From Halorubrum tebenquichense DSM 14210 (lineage in GTDB: Archaea; Halobacteriota; Halobacteria; Halobacteriales; Haloferacaceae), in NCBI RefSeq assembly GCF_000337415.1, contig NZ_AOJD01000034.1:1-44621 (forward strand): a stretch of DNA of 44,621 bases, given 5' to 3'. Position numbers and translations under genes: made by a program. Below the pieces are notes generated by a model, which saw only the letters and a list, made by a program, of their open reading frames with translations, did not search any database and had not been told where the DNA came from. Shown here piece after piece: positions 21,945 to 29,730 of the stretch. Positions within the stretch are counted from its first letter, which is position 1; each line of letters starts with the position of its first letter.

Positions 21945-23618
21945 CTACCTCGTGTTCCGGTGCATGTCGAAGGGAAGCCCCTCGACGCCGTCGCGCTGGA
22001 AGGAGTTGATCGCGTCGTTCACCTCGTGGTAGCCCAGAATGCCCTCCTGGATCATCCGCTCGATCAGCTCCGCGCGGAAGTCGAGGTCGTCGTAGATGTC
22101 GCGGGTGTCGGCGTACCCCAGCAGCGTCGCGATCTGCTCTTCTAACACGTAGGAGTTGTTCATCCCTTGGAAGACGATCTCGTCTTCGACGGGGTCCCAG
22201 CTGAACACCTCGCGGGTGACGACCCCCTCCATCTCCTTGGAGTACCCTTCGATCTCCTGAACGCTCGTCACCCGGCGCAGGACCTGATCGCCCTGTTTCA
22301 CGCGGTTCTGGAACAGCGCCACGTCGGCGTTGTCCATGAACGTCTCGGGGACGTTGATCGGCTCGGAGGTGAACCGCTGGATCATCGAGACGATGTCCGA
22401 GGCGTGGAACGTCAGCATGACCGGGTGGCCCGTCTGGGCCGCCTGGAACGCCATGCGCCCCTCGGCACCGCGGACCTCGCCGACGATGATGTAGTCGGGG
22501 CGCGACCGCAGCGCGGCGGCGACCAGGTCGAACATGTCGACGTCTGAGGACCCCTCGTCGCCGCCCTCGCGGGTCAACAGCTGCTGCCAGGTGTTGTGCG
22601 GCGGGATGACCTCGGCGGTGTCCTCCGCGGTGTAGATCTTCGAGTCGTCGGGGATGTACGAGAGGATGGCGTTCAGCGTCGTCGTCTTCCCCGAGGCCGT
22701 CTCGCCGACGACGAACACGGTCTGCTCGTTCTCCAGACAGAGCCAGAGGTACGCGGCGAGCTGGGGAGAGAGCGTCCCCCAGTTCGTGATCTGGTTGATC
22801 GACAGCGGCACCTCGTCTCCCTGCCGGATCGTGAGCGAGGAGCCCTTCAGCGAGACGTCGTCGGAGTAGATGATGTTGATACGGGAGCCGTCCGGGAGGG
22901 TGGAGTCGACGATGGGGTCCGAGTCGGAGAGCGGGTCGCCCATCCGCTCGCCCATGTTCCGCAGCCAGTTGTCGAACTCCTGTGGCGTGCCGAAGTCGAC
23001 GGTCGTCTCCAGCATGCCGTAGGTCCCGTGGTCGACGTGACACTCCTTGGGACCGATGACGTGGATGTCCTCGTTGGCCGGGTCGCGCATGATCGGTTCG
23101 AGGGGACCGAGCCCGACGATGTCGCGGTTGAGCCGATACCGGATGTTCTCGTAGGTCTCCTCGGTCACCGACAGCTTCCCGAAGTTCTTCAGCTTCGAGA
23201 TGCCGCGCCGCCAGCCGGAGGAGGTGTCGTCGACGTGGGTGACCTCCTCTAACAGCTCCTCGATGAGGTCGTCGTACTCCGCCTCGTTGTCCGGTGCCGT
23301 GTGCTGGCCGCTGGCGGTGAGCAGCCGGTTTTTCACCTCGTTGAGCACCTCCACCTGCGGGCCGGTGACCTCCGGCTCGATGGCGTAGTACTTCGTGTCC
23401 TGTCCGAGGTCGCCGTAGATGTGGCTGTAGATGGGACCGCCCACAGGGTAGATGACGTTCGGCCGGTCGGACTCGTACTCGTCTTTCGGCTCCTCAACGA
23501 ACTGCGGGAACTCCCCCGTGATCTGTTTGAACTCGCGGAGGTGTTCCCGGAGGTGGGGCCGCCGCATGGCGGCCTTTCGGAGCTCGTCGGACGGTTGTGC
23601 GGTGCCGTGTTCGGTCAT
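21945..23618 (-). CDS. arlI: Archaellum motor ATPase ArlI (FlaI)
   Basis: A 557-residue type II/IV secretion superfamily ATPase that forms a hexamer under ArlJ and drives both assembly and rotation. Walker A is GETASGKT (305-312), followed by the Asp box (YTAEDTAEVIPPHNTWQQLL), Walker B (RPDYIIVGEVRGAEGRMAF) and the His box (TGHPVMLTFHASD). The acidic N-terminal domain of about 200 residues is normal for haloarchaea. No Shine-Dalgarno precedes the ATG; instead the stop of a 23-residue ORF overlaps it (ATGA), suggesting coupled translation. Confidence 0.96.
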   Translation of the reverse strand: MTEHGTAQPSDELRKAAMRRPHLREHLREFKQITGEFPQFVEEPKDEYESDRPNVIYPVGGPIYSHIYGDLGQDTKYYAIEPEVTGPQVEVLNEVKNRLLTASGQHTAPDNEAEYDDLIEELLEEVTHVDDTSSGWRRGISKLKNFGKLSVTEETYENIRYRLNRDIVGLGPLEPIMRDPANEDIHVIGPKECHVDHGTYGMLETTVDFGTPQEFDNWLRNMGERMGDPLSDSDPIVDSTLPDGSRINIIYSDDVSLKGSSLTIRQGDEVPLSINQITNWGTLSPQLAAYLWLCLENEQTVFVVGETASGKTTTLNAILSYIPDDSKIYTAEDTAEVIPPHNTWQQLLTREGGDEGSSDVDMFDLVAAALRSRPDYIIVGEVRGAEGRMAFQAAQTGHPVMLTFHASDIVSMIQRFTSEPINVPETFMDNADVALFQNRVKQGDQVLRRVTSVQEIEGYSKEMEGVVTREVFSWDPVEDEIVFQGMNNSYVLEEQIATLLGYADTRDIYDDLDFRAELIERMIQEGILGYHEVNDAINSFQRDGVEGLPFDMHRNTR

Positions 23619-23686
23619 GTCCCACGCCGTGTCGCCGTGTTGGTCGCGGTCCGGGCGCGCGGACCGACTGTGCGTCTGCGGGCCAT
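23615..23686 (-). CDS. Putative 23-residue ORF between arlH and arlI
   Basis: A 24-codon ORF starting MARRRTVGPRARTATN and ending in GT before TGA. It begins three bases after the arlH stop and its TGA overlaps the arlI ATG, so the 71-base gap is entirely covered. It is rich in Arg and Thr. Because arlI has no Shine-Dalgarno of its own, translation of this ORF could deliver ribosomes to arlI. Tentative, without homology support. Confidence 0.3.
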   Translation of the reverse strand: MARRRTVGPRARTATNTATRRGT

Positions 23687-23689
23687 GTG

Positions 23690-24439
23690 TCAGGCGACGC
23701 TGCGGCTCTCTATCACGATACCGGTTCCGGACCGGACCGAGAACCCGATCGTGTCGCCGACCTGCTCGCCCATGCCCGCGAACCGCTTGACGTTGATCTG
23801 TCGCCGGATGTCGTTACCGACCTCGATCATCTCCAGTTCCAAGAACACGTCGGCGATGGAGCGGAAGGGGCCAATCGCCTCGTCGTCGACCGCCGAGGGG
23901 TCGACGGTGAGCACCACCACCTTCCCCTGCGAGATGATCTCGCGGAAGAAGGAGATGATCTCCAGGGCGGCCTGCCGCTCCTCGTTCTTCCGGACCAAGG
24001 CCTCGAACGTGGGGTCGTTCCGGAAGATGGCGTCGAACGTGTCGAGGAACACCACGTCGGAGTTCCACATCGCCTCGGCGTCCATCAGCCGCTTGAGCAG
24101 CTCCTTGCGCTCGCCGTCGTCGTCGGAGAACGCACCTCCTGAATCGAAGTCGGCGTGGAGGAAGAGCAGCTCCTCCTGAAGCAGCGGTTTCACCATGTCG
24201 TACTCCAGCGAGTGCATCTGGTCGATGAACCCGCGGACGGTGAGCTCCGTCGACATCATCGTCACCGACGCGCCCTCCTGAACCAGTCCGTAGGCGAACC
24301 GCTGGGAGATGGCGCTCTTGCCGGCCCCGTAGTCGCCCTCCATGAGGACGATGCTGCCGCGCGGGATGCCGCCGCCGAGCTCCTTGTTCAGTCGGTCGCG
24401 CTCCCCGAGTCCCAGAGAGAGTAGGTTGTCGTGTGGCAT
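23690..24439 (-). CDS. arlH: Archaellum regulatory ATPase ArlH (FlaH)
   Basis: A 249-residue RecA/KaiC-like ATP-binding protein that sits on the ArlI motor and is thought to switch it between assembly and rotation. Walker A is GDYGAGKS (35-42) after GGIPRGSIVLM; the Walker B region reads SDVVFLDTFDAIF. GGAGGAG upstream of the ATG is a good Shine-Dalgarno within the 3' end of arlG. The gene is separated by one base from arlG. Confidence 0.95.
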   Translation of the reverse strand: MPHDNLLSLGLGERDRLNKELGGGIPRGSIVLMEGDYGAGKSAISQRFAYGLVQEGASVTMMSTELTVRGFIDQMHSLEYDMVKPLLQEELLFLHADFDSGGAFSDDDGERKELLKRLMDAEAMWNSDVVFLDTFDAIFRNDPTFEALVRKNEERQAALEIISFFREIISQGKVVVLTVDPSAVDDEAIGPFRSIADVFLELEMIEVGNDIRRQINVKRFAGMGEQVGDTIGFSVRSGTGIVIESRSVA

Positions 24440-24440
24440 T

Positions 24441-24935
24441 TCAGTTCTCCTCCACGCGGAACTGGAACAGCTCTTCGTCGCCGTTCACGGTGAGGAACAG
24501 CCGGTGGTCGCCGTCGTCGAGGGTACCGTCCGACCCCTGGATCGCGTCCACGTTGATCGTGAGCCGGAGCACGTCGCCGCGGCTCCACGCGTTCGCGCCG
24601 TCCGCGGAGACGAGTTCGCCGGAGGTCGCGTCCGGCCCGACGTACGCGCCGTCGAAGACGACGTCGAGGTCGGAGCCGTCTGGGGCGAGCCGGTAGGTGC
24701 CGGTGTTCTTGATCAGCAGGGTCACGTTGTCGTTGCCGCTCGCGTTGTACACCCCCGCGCTCGCGTCGGAGATGATCGTCACGTCGGTCCGGAGCGTCTC
24801 GGTCGCGTCGAGTCCCGCGTCGTCGACGGCGGCGCTCACCCGGTCGACGCCGGTGGTGATCGTGCCGACGACGCCGGCGGCGATGACGAGGCTCGCGATG
24901 AACAGGATGAGGTGCGAGACGGGAACGCTGGCCAT
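24441..24935 (-). CDS. arlG: Archaellum stator protein ArlG (FlaG)
   Basis: A 164-residue protein with one N-terminal membrane helix (about residues 7-30, LILFIASLVIAAGVVGTITT) and an extracellular beta-sandwich domain. With ArlF it forms the stator linking the motor to the S-layer. Signature segments are VTLLIKNTGTYRLAPDGSDLDVVFDG and GDVLRLTINVD. A strong GGAGGTGA lies within arlF just upstream of the ATG. No processing site of type IV pilin kind is seen, as expected. Confidence 0.92.
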   Translation of the reverse strand: MASVPVSHLILFIASLVIAAGVVGTITTGVDRVSAAVDDAGLDATETLRTDVTIISDASAGVYNASGNDNVTLLIKNTGTYRLAPDGSDLDVVFDGAYVGPDATSGELVSADGANAWSRGDVLRLTINVDAIQGSDGTLDDGDHRLFLTVNGDEELFQFRVEEN

Positions 24936-25412
24936 CTATGCGCTCACCTCCGTCACTGTCCCGGCGTCGCGCACGCCGGACTCGACGACGAGGATGACCC
25001 GGGTCTCGTTCCCGACCACGTCGGTCGAGAGGTCGCTCTCGGCGATCTCGACGCGCAGCGTCTCGTCGCCGAGCCAGAGCGCGGTGTCGCCGTCGCCGTC
25101 GACGGTGGTCGTGGCGTTCGCCCCGCCGACGTCGACGTACTCGTTGCCGACGACGAGCGTCGCGTCGTCCGCGACGAGCCCGACGGATCCCTCGTTGGTG
25201 GCGTTGACCGTGAGGACGCCGCTCGACCCGTTGAACGTCGCGTTCGTCACGGTGAAGTCGGTGTTCTGTCGCTCCAGCGCGCGCTCGTTGACGCCGTGTT
25301 GGGCGTCGGAGACGCGGTCGAGCCCGTTGGCCGCCACGGGGTAAAACGTCGTGAACGCGAAGAACAGCCCCGCGACGATGATGGCCGTGGACGCGGAGAC
25401 GCTAACGCCCAT
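24936..25412 (-). CDS. arlF: Archaellum stator protein ArlF (FlaF)
   Basis: A 158-residue protein with an N-terminal membrane helix (about 6-26, ASTAIIVAGLFFAFTTFYPV) followed by a beta-rich extracellular domain with several N-x-S/T sequons (NATF, NGSS, NATN, NATTT). ArlF binds the S-layer and, with ArlG, holds the motor in place. The start overlaps the arlCE 3' end by 11 bases, with GGAGGG upstream, so the two genes are coupled; its stop abuts arlG. Confidence 0.92.
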   Translation of the reverse strand: MGVSVSASTAIIVAGLFFAFTTFYPVAANGLDRVSDAQHGVNERALERQNTDFTVTNATFNGSSGVLTVNATNEGSVGLVADDATLVVGNEYVDVGGANATTTVDGDGDTALWLGDETLRVEIAESDLSTDVVGNETRVILVVESGVRDAGTVTEVSA

Positions 25413-27339
25413 CTCCCCACCCTCCGTCGGCCGGATCGGCGCGGTCGGAACGGGGATTCGGGTCGTTCATCGGTCGCGTCGAGCCGTTCCGATCGCGTCG
25501 GTCGTCGCGGTGGTCCGCATCGGCGTGGTCCGCGCCGTTCGTCCGCCGCTCGCGGGCGTCGGGCGCGTCGCCGCGCTCGGACGTGTCGTGACCGTTCCGC
25601 TCCGGTGCCGGCCGCTCGCCGCGGCCGTCGTGGCCGTTGCGGTCGGCGCGGTTCGCTCGGCCGTCGTGGCCGGAGTCGACCCGCCCGCGGTGTCGGCCGT
25701 CCCGGCGACCGCCGACCGGCCGTCCGCCGCCGACGAGCGACCCGCCGGCCAGGTCGTCCCAGCGGTCCAGGAGGACCGTCTGGCTGTTGGTGCCGTTGAG
25801 TTGGGTCACGTACCGGAGGCTGCGGGTGTGGTGCTCGCGGACGAGCCGGTCGGTGCCCGGCCGGTCGACGAGGTTGCGGTCGATAGTGCCGAACCCGGAG
25901 AGGAAGTCCCGGAGCCGCGCCGCGGCGTCGGGGCCGATCCACTCTATCCGCTCGTAGTAGTTGATCGCGCGCACCGCGTCGGTGACGTCGCTCTCGGAGA
26001 CGAGGAACTCCAGCCACTCCATCACGAGGAGGTCGCCCACGTAGTCGCCGGGCAGCTCGGTGAGGTACGGCTTGCCGCGGCCGCTCCCGCTCGAGAGGTC
26101 GTCCTCGCCGACGTACTGGAAGCCCCCGGAGGCCTCGGCGGGGTCGCCGCCGGGCTGTCGGTCGGGCGCGGAATCTGCGGCCGGTTCGGGGTCGGCCGCC
26201 GCGCCGGCCGGCTCCGGATCGGCCGGTTCGTCGAAGCCGTCGTCGACGCCGCCGAGGTCGTCCCCGAGGCCGTCGTCCTCGAAGCCGTCGTCCCCGAGGC
26301 CGTCGTCGGCCTCGTCGAACGAGTCGGTCTCGTCGCCGGGGTCAGCGAACGAGTCGTCCCCGTCGTCGAACGGGCCCTCGTCCGCGGCGTCGTCGCCCTC
26401 CTCGGCCCAGTCGGCCTCCCCGGAGTCGTACTCTTCTTTCAGTTCGCTGAAACTCTTTCCATCGTCGTTCATATCGTCTCCGTCGTCCGCCGTTTCGGTG
26501 TCGGACGCGGCGTCGTCCGTGCTGTCGTCGTCCAGTTCCTCGAACTCCTCGTCGAAGTCGTCGTCGAGGTCATCGTCGAGGTCGTCGAACCCGTCCCCGT
26601 CGTCGAGGTCATCGTCGAGCTCGTCGTCGAGGTCGTCGAAATCGCCGTCGTCCTCGGCCTCGTCGTCGAAGCCGTCCGGCTCCTCCTCGTCGAGGAGATC
26701 GTCGTCGAAGAACCCGTCCGCGTCCGCGTTCGCCACGTCCTCGTCGAGGTCCTCCTCCTCGCCGCCGTCCTCGTCGTCGAAGATGCCGAACGACCCCTCG
26801 CCGCCGCCGGCGACGCTGTCGAAGCCGCCGCCGTCGTCGACGAAGGGGTTGATGCCGCGCGTGACCATCTCGTAGATGTCGAGGAGGTTGCGGACGTCCT
26901 CCTCGATGTCGTCGACCGCGGCGGAGATCTCCTCGTTCTCGGAACGGACCGTCGAGACGGTCGAGGAGAGCGAGGCGACCTCGTTCTCCAGTTCGTCGAG
27001 CCGGTTCTCCAGCTCGTCGGTCGCGGCACCGCCGCCGCCACCGCCGCCGCCGTCGTCGAACTCGTCGTCCCACTCGTCCATGCCGTCGAAGTCGTCGAAG
27101 CCGTCGCCGCCACCGTCACCGCCGCCCATGCCGCCGCCCATCCCTCCGCCGCCCATGTCGCCGCCGCCGCCCATGTCGCCGCCGAAGGGGTCATCGTTAC
27201 CGTCCATACCACCGGAACCGTCGTCGTCGGATCCGTCGTCGTCGAGGAACCTGTCGAGGACGCTCGCACCGACGAGCCCCAGCGTGGCGACTGCCCAGGC
27301 GGCGGTTGGAGCTCCCCACACCGGTAGTTCGAGGCCCAT
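25402..27339 (-). CDS. arlCE: Archaellum switch-complex protein ArlCE (FlaC/FlaE fusion)
   Basis: A 645-residue fusion in the archaellum cytosolic collar, which receives CheF/CheY signals. Order: hydrophobic N-terminus (about 10-30), Gly/Met/Asp-rich segment (about 35-105), FlaC-like coiled coil (ELENRLDELENEVASLSSTV to DVRNLLDIYEMVTRGINPF, about 108-165), a very long linker of mostly Asp/Glu (about 180-400), then the FlaD/E domain (PYLTELPGDYVGDLLVMEWL to ARLRDFLSGF, about 435-500). A final ~120-residue tail is rich in Arg, Asp, His and Gly. The N-terminal hydrophobic stretch, the acidic linker and the charged tail are larger than in most FlaCE proteins I know. It leads the arl operon; a TATA-like GATATTTTG lies near 27380-27388. 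Confidence 0.9.
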   Translation of the reverse strand: MGLELPVWGAPTAAWAVATLGLVGASVLDRFLDDDGSDDDGSGGMDGNDDPFGGDMGGGGDMGGGGMGGGMGGGDGGGDGFDDFDGMDEWDDEFDDGGGGGGGGAATDELENRLDELENEVASLSSTVSTVRSENEEISAAVDDIEEDVRNLLDIYEMVTRGINPFVDDGGGFDSVAGGGEGSFGIFDDEDGGEEEDLDEDVANADADGFFDDDLLDEEEPDGFDDEAEDDGDFDDLDDELDDDLDDGDGFDDLDDDLDDDFDEEFEELDDDSTDDAASDTETADDGDDMNDDGKSFSELKEEYDSGEADWAEEGDDAADEGPFDDGDDSFADPGDETDSFDEADDGLGDDGFEDDGLGDDLGGVDDGFDEPADPEPAGAAADPEPAADSAPDRQPGGDPAEASGGFQYVGEDDLSSGSGRGKPYLTELPGDYVGDLLVMEWLEFLVSESDVTDAVRAINYYERIEWIGPDAAARLRDFLSGFGTIDRNLVDRPGTDRLVREHHTRSLRYVTQLNGTNSQTVLLDRWDDLAGGSLVGGGRPVGGRRDGRHRGRVDSGHDGRANRADRNGHDGRGERPAPERNGHDTSERGDAPDARERRTNGADHADADHRDDRRDRNGSTRPMNDPNPRSDRADPADGGWGDGR

Positions 27340-27488
27340 TACCGTGTACGACCCGCAGAAGCTACTTCAATTCACCCCTCAAAATATCAGCCATGAGAAA
27401 GCACGTCACGAGACGGAGGTCGCTCCGACGGAGCGCTGTAACGGGGAACGCGGAACACACGGGAGAGAAGTCGGCGGCCGAACGGCTG

Positions 27489-28070
27489 TCAGATCGCGCG
27501 TTCGAACCCGTCCGCGGCCCGGACGACGAGGCGACCGTCGGGACCGAACCGAACTGTCCGGCCGACGGTGTCCCCGACGTCGCTGGCGACGATCGGAACG
27601 CCGGCCGCGTCGAGCACTTCGCCGACCCGTTCGACGTTCCGCGGCCCGACCGCGTCGGTGAGGTCGAGCATCTCGGCCCCGCCGGCGACCCGCGCCTCCA
27701 ATCGCCGGGGGTCGCCGCCGGCGTCGTCGATGGCCGCGATCAGGGTGTCAACCCCGGTGTCGACGTACTTCGCGGGCCGCGAAGCCGCCGTGGTTCGCCC
27801 CTCACCCGCCGGCAGCATGGCGTGGAGGAGCCCGCGGACGCCCGCCCGGTCGTCGACGAGCGCGACCGCGACGCAAGAGCCGAGGCCGCTGGTCGTCAGC
27901 GTCGCGTCCTCGCTCGTGACCGCGAGCTCGCCCACGCCGACCTTGATCCGGCCGCGGTCGTCGGCCGAGGGACCACCGGTGACGGCGGCCGGCTCCGCGT
28001 CGGCGACCGCGTCGCTCCCCGTTCGGTCCGCCGGGTCGTCCGGCCGATCGTCGGAGAGCGAGCGGGTCAC
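27489..28070 (-). CDS. cheD: Chemotaxis protein CheD
   Basis: A 193-residue CheD, a receptor glutamine deamidase that also partners CheC. The catalytic Cys66 is in TSGLGSCVAVAL and the catalytic His83 in LLHAML, both intact. The first ~38 residues are an acidic halophilic extension. It starts at a GTG overlapping the cheC stop (GTGA) and ends the che operon, 149 bp before arlCE. That gap holds the arlCE promoter and no recognisable gene. Confidence 0.94.
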   Translation of the reverse strand: MTRSLSDDRPDDPADRTGSDAVADAEPAAVTGGPSADDRGRIKVGVGELAVTSEDATLTTSGLGSCVAVALVDDRAGVRGLLHAMLPAGEGRTTAASRPAKYVDTGVDTLIAAIDDAGGDPRRLEARVAGGAEMLDLTDAVGPRNVERVGEVLDAAGVPIVASDVGDTVGRTVRFGPDGRLVVRAADGFERAI

Positions 28071-29269
28071 GGCTCCGAGAGTCTATCGAGCGCCCGGGCC
28101 AGTTCGCGCTCGTCGGGGAGCGCGTACACGTCGCACCGCGCCTGAATCCCCTCCGTCCGGATGGCGGTGTCGATCACGAACCCGTAGTCCTGTCGCTCAC
28201 TCAACTTCGCGACGAGCGGGCTGATCGTCGACGCGCCGATGTCGTGGACGAACTCCGGCGGGGAGTGCGTGATGGTCGTGCCGAGCACGTTCGCCCAGCC
28301 GTCGATGAACCCGCTCGTCATCACGTTGCCGAGCTCGCAGAGCGCGTTCTCGGCCATGTCGCCGAGCGGCTCGTCGGGCTCCATCGGGAGCATCGCGTCC
28401 GCGACGGCCGCCGCCGACGACTCCTCGAAGAGGATGGCGAGGTAGCCGCTCGGCTGCCCCTGTAGCTCGAACACCGTGCCCGCGTGCGGCTCGGTGCCGA
28501 CCTCCGCGGGCACGTCGGCGAGCGGGACGAACCGGAGCCGGCTCACGTCGACGCTCGTCTCCAGCCCGGTCATCATCGCGATGTTGTCGGCGGCGTTGGC
28601 CGACCCCTCCTTCGCCAGCGACGAGAACGTCGACAGCGACTCGTAGGGGACCGCCGTGCTGGTGGTGCCGTCGTTCGCCGCCGCGCCGGGCGCGTCACCG
28701 GCCGCCGCCGCGGGGGCCGTCTTCCCGACGATGAGGTCCCGGAACGGGCCCGAGTCGGGCAGCATGTAGATGGAGAAGTCGAGGTCGGTCGTCGTCGCGT
28801 CCAGCCGGCTCTCGAAGAGGAACACGCCGTCGCCGGCGAGCGCCCCGTCCGGCAGCACCGCCGCGCCGTCCGCCTCGAAGTACCGCGGCGGCGACATGTC
28901 GATCGCCTTCCCGAGGTAGTTCGCCCAGCCGTCGAGGAAGCCGCCAAGCGCGATGTTGCCGACCTCCGTCACCGCGCTCCGCTCCATCGACTGCCCGCCC
29001 GGTAAAAGCGAGAGCAGCGCGTCGGCGTTGACGGCGTCGAACGCGAGGACCGCCTCGCCGTCTAACCCGCCGCGGAGGCCGACGCTCACGCCGATGGACT
29101 CTCGGCCCGCGAACGACTCCGCGAGGTCCTGCCCGCTGGCGACGCTCGCGCCGGTCACCTCGACCGCGAGGTCCGTCCCGGTGAGATCCGAGAGCGCACC
29201 CGCGGCCTGTTTCGCCCCCTGCTCCGCGAGGCGGTTACAAGCGCCGAGCGCGCGGACGTCGACGCGCAT
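28067..29269 (-). CDS. cheC: Double-domain CheC phosphatase
   Basis: A 400-residue protein made of two CheC-like halves. CheC proteins dephosphorylate CheY-P using Glu and Asn in a consensus E-x-x-N-x(22)-P. The first half has EVGNIALGGFLDGWANYLG (around residue 102-120) and the second ELGNVMTSGFIDGWANVLG (around 306-324), each followed by a conserved Pro, so both active sites look intact. A Pro/Ala/Asp/Gly linker of about 25 residues separates the halves. It follows cheY with overlapping stop/start and overlaps cheD, the usual functional partner. Confidence 0.93.
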   Translation of the reverse strand: MRVDVRALGACNRLAEQGAKQAAGALSDLTGTDLAVEVTGASVASGQDLAESFAGRESIGVSVGLRGGLDGEAVLAFDAVNADALLSLLPGGQSMERSAVTEVGNIALGGFLDGWANYLGKAIDMSPPRYFEADGAAVLPDGALAGDGVFLFESRLDATTTDLDFSIYMLPDSGPFRDLIVGKTAPAAAAGDAPGAAANDGTTSTAVPYESLSTFSSLAKEGSANAADNIAMMTGLETSVDVSRLRFVPLADVPAEVGTEPHAGTVFELQGQPSGYLAILFEESSAAAVADAMLPMEPDEPLGDMAENALCELGNVMTSGFIDGWANVLGTTITHSPPEFVHDIGASTISPLVAKLSERQDYGFVIDTAIRTEGIQARCDVYALPDERELARALDRLSEP

Positions 29270-29625
29270 TATACCGCCGAACCGATGGCGTCGAGCACGT
29301 TCGGCTTCTGGAACGGCTTCGTGATGTACCCCTCAGCACCCGCCTTGATCGCCGCCTTCATCTTCTCCTCCTGTCCGACGCTGGTACACATGATCACCGT
29401 CGCGTCGGGGTTGTCCTCTAAGATCTCCGTCGTCGCCTCGATCCCGTCGCGGATCGGCATCACGATGTCCATCATCACGAGGTCCGGCCCGTGCTCTTCG
29501 TACATGTTGACCGCCTCGACGCCGTTTTCCGCCTCCCCGACGATCTCGAACTCCCCTTCGAGGATCTCCCGGAGGAGGTTCCGCATGAACTCCGAGTCGT
29601 CGGCGATGAGTACCCGCGTAGCCAT
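29269..29625 (-). CDS. cheY: Chemotaxis response regulator CheY
   Basis: A 118-residue single receiver domain. The acidic pocket is Asp9-Asp10, the phosphoacceptor Asp53 (MMDIVMP), Thr81 and Lys103 (ITKPF) complete the site. When phosphorylated by CheA it signals through CheF to the archaellum switch (ArlCE). It is the first gene of the cheY-cheC-cheD operon. A TATA-like GATTAAGTGA at 29651-29660 lies about 28 bases before the ATG, so the mRNA is nearly leaderless. Confidence 0.96.
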   Translation of the reverse strand: MATRVLIADDSEFMRNLLREILEGEFEIVGEAENGVEAVNMYEEHGPDLVMMDIVMPIRDGIEATTEILEDNPDATVIMCTSVGQEEKMKAAIKAGAEGYITKPFQKPNVLDAIGSAV

Positions 29626-29650
29626 TGTTGTCTGAATCGGGGTGTAGCGA

Positions 29651-29660
29651 TCACTTAATC
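29651..29660 (-). promoter_or_regulatory. TATA box of the cheY operon
   Basis: Minus strand GATTAAGTGA, centred about 30 bases before the cheY ATG. No other AT-rich element lies between cheY and the BGTF gene end at 29731. Confidence 0.5.
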
Positions 29661-29730
29661 GCTCCCCCGCGGTTCTCAGCGCTGAGAATGGATCGGGGAG
29701 GCGAGGAGCAGCTGCGAACCGAACGGCGAG

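Noticed and set aside
26060-26875. 271-residue Ser-rich frame on the plus strand
   Set aside because: It mirrors the Asp-rich linker of ArlCE (GAC/GAG read in antisense as Ser/Pro codons) and has no promoter or homology.
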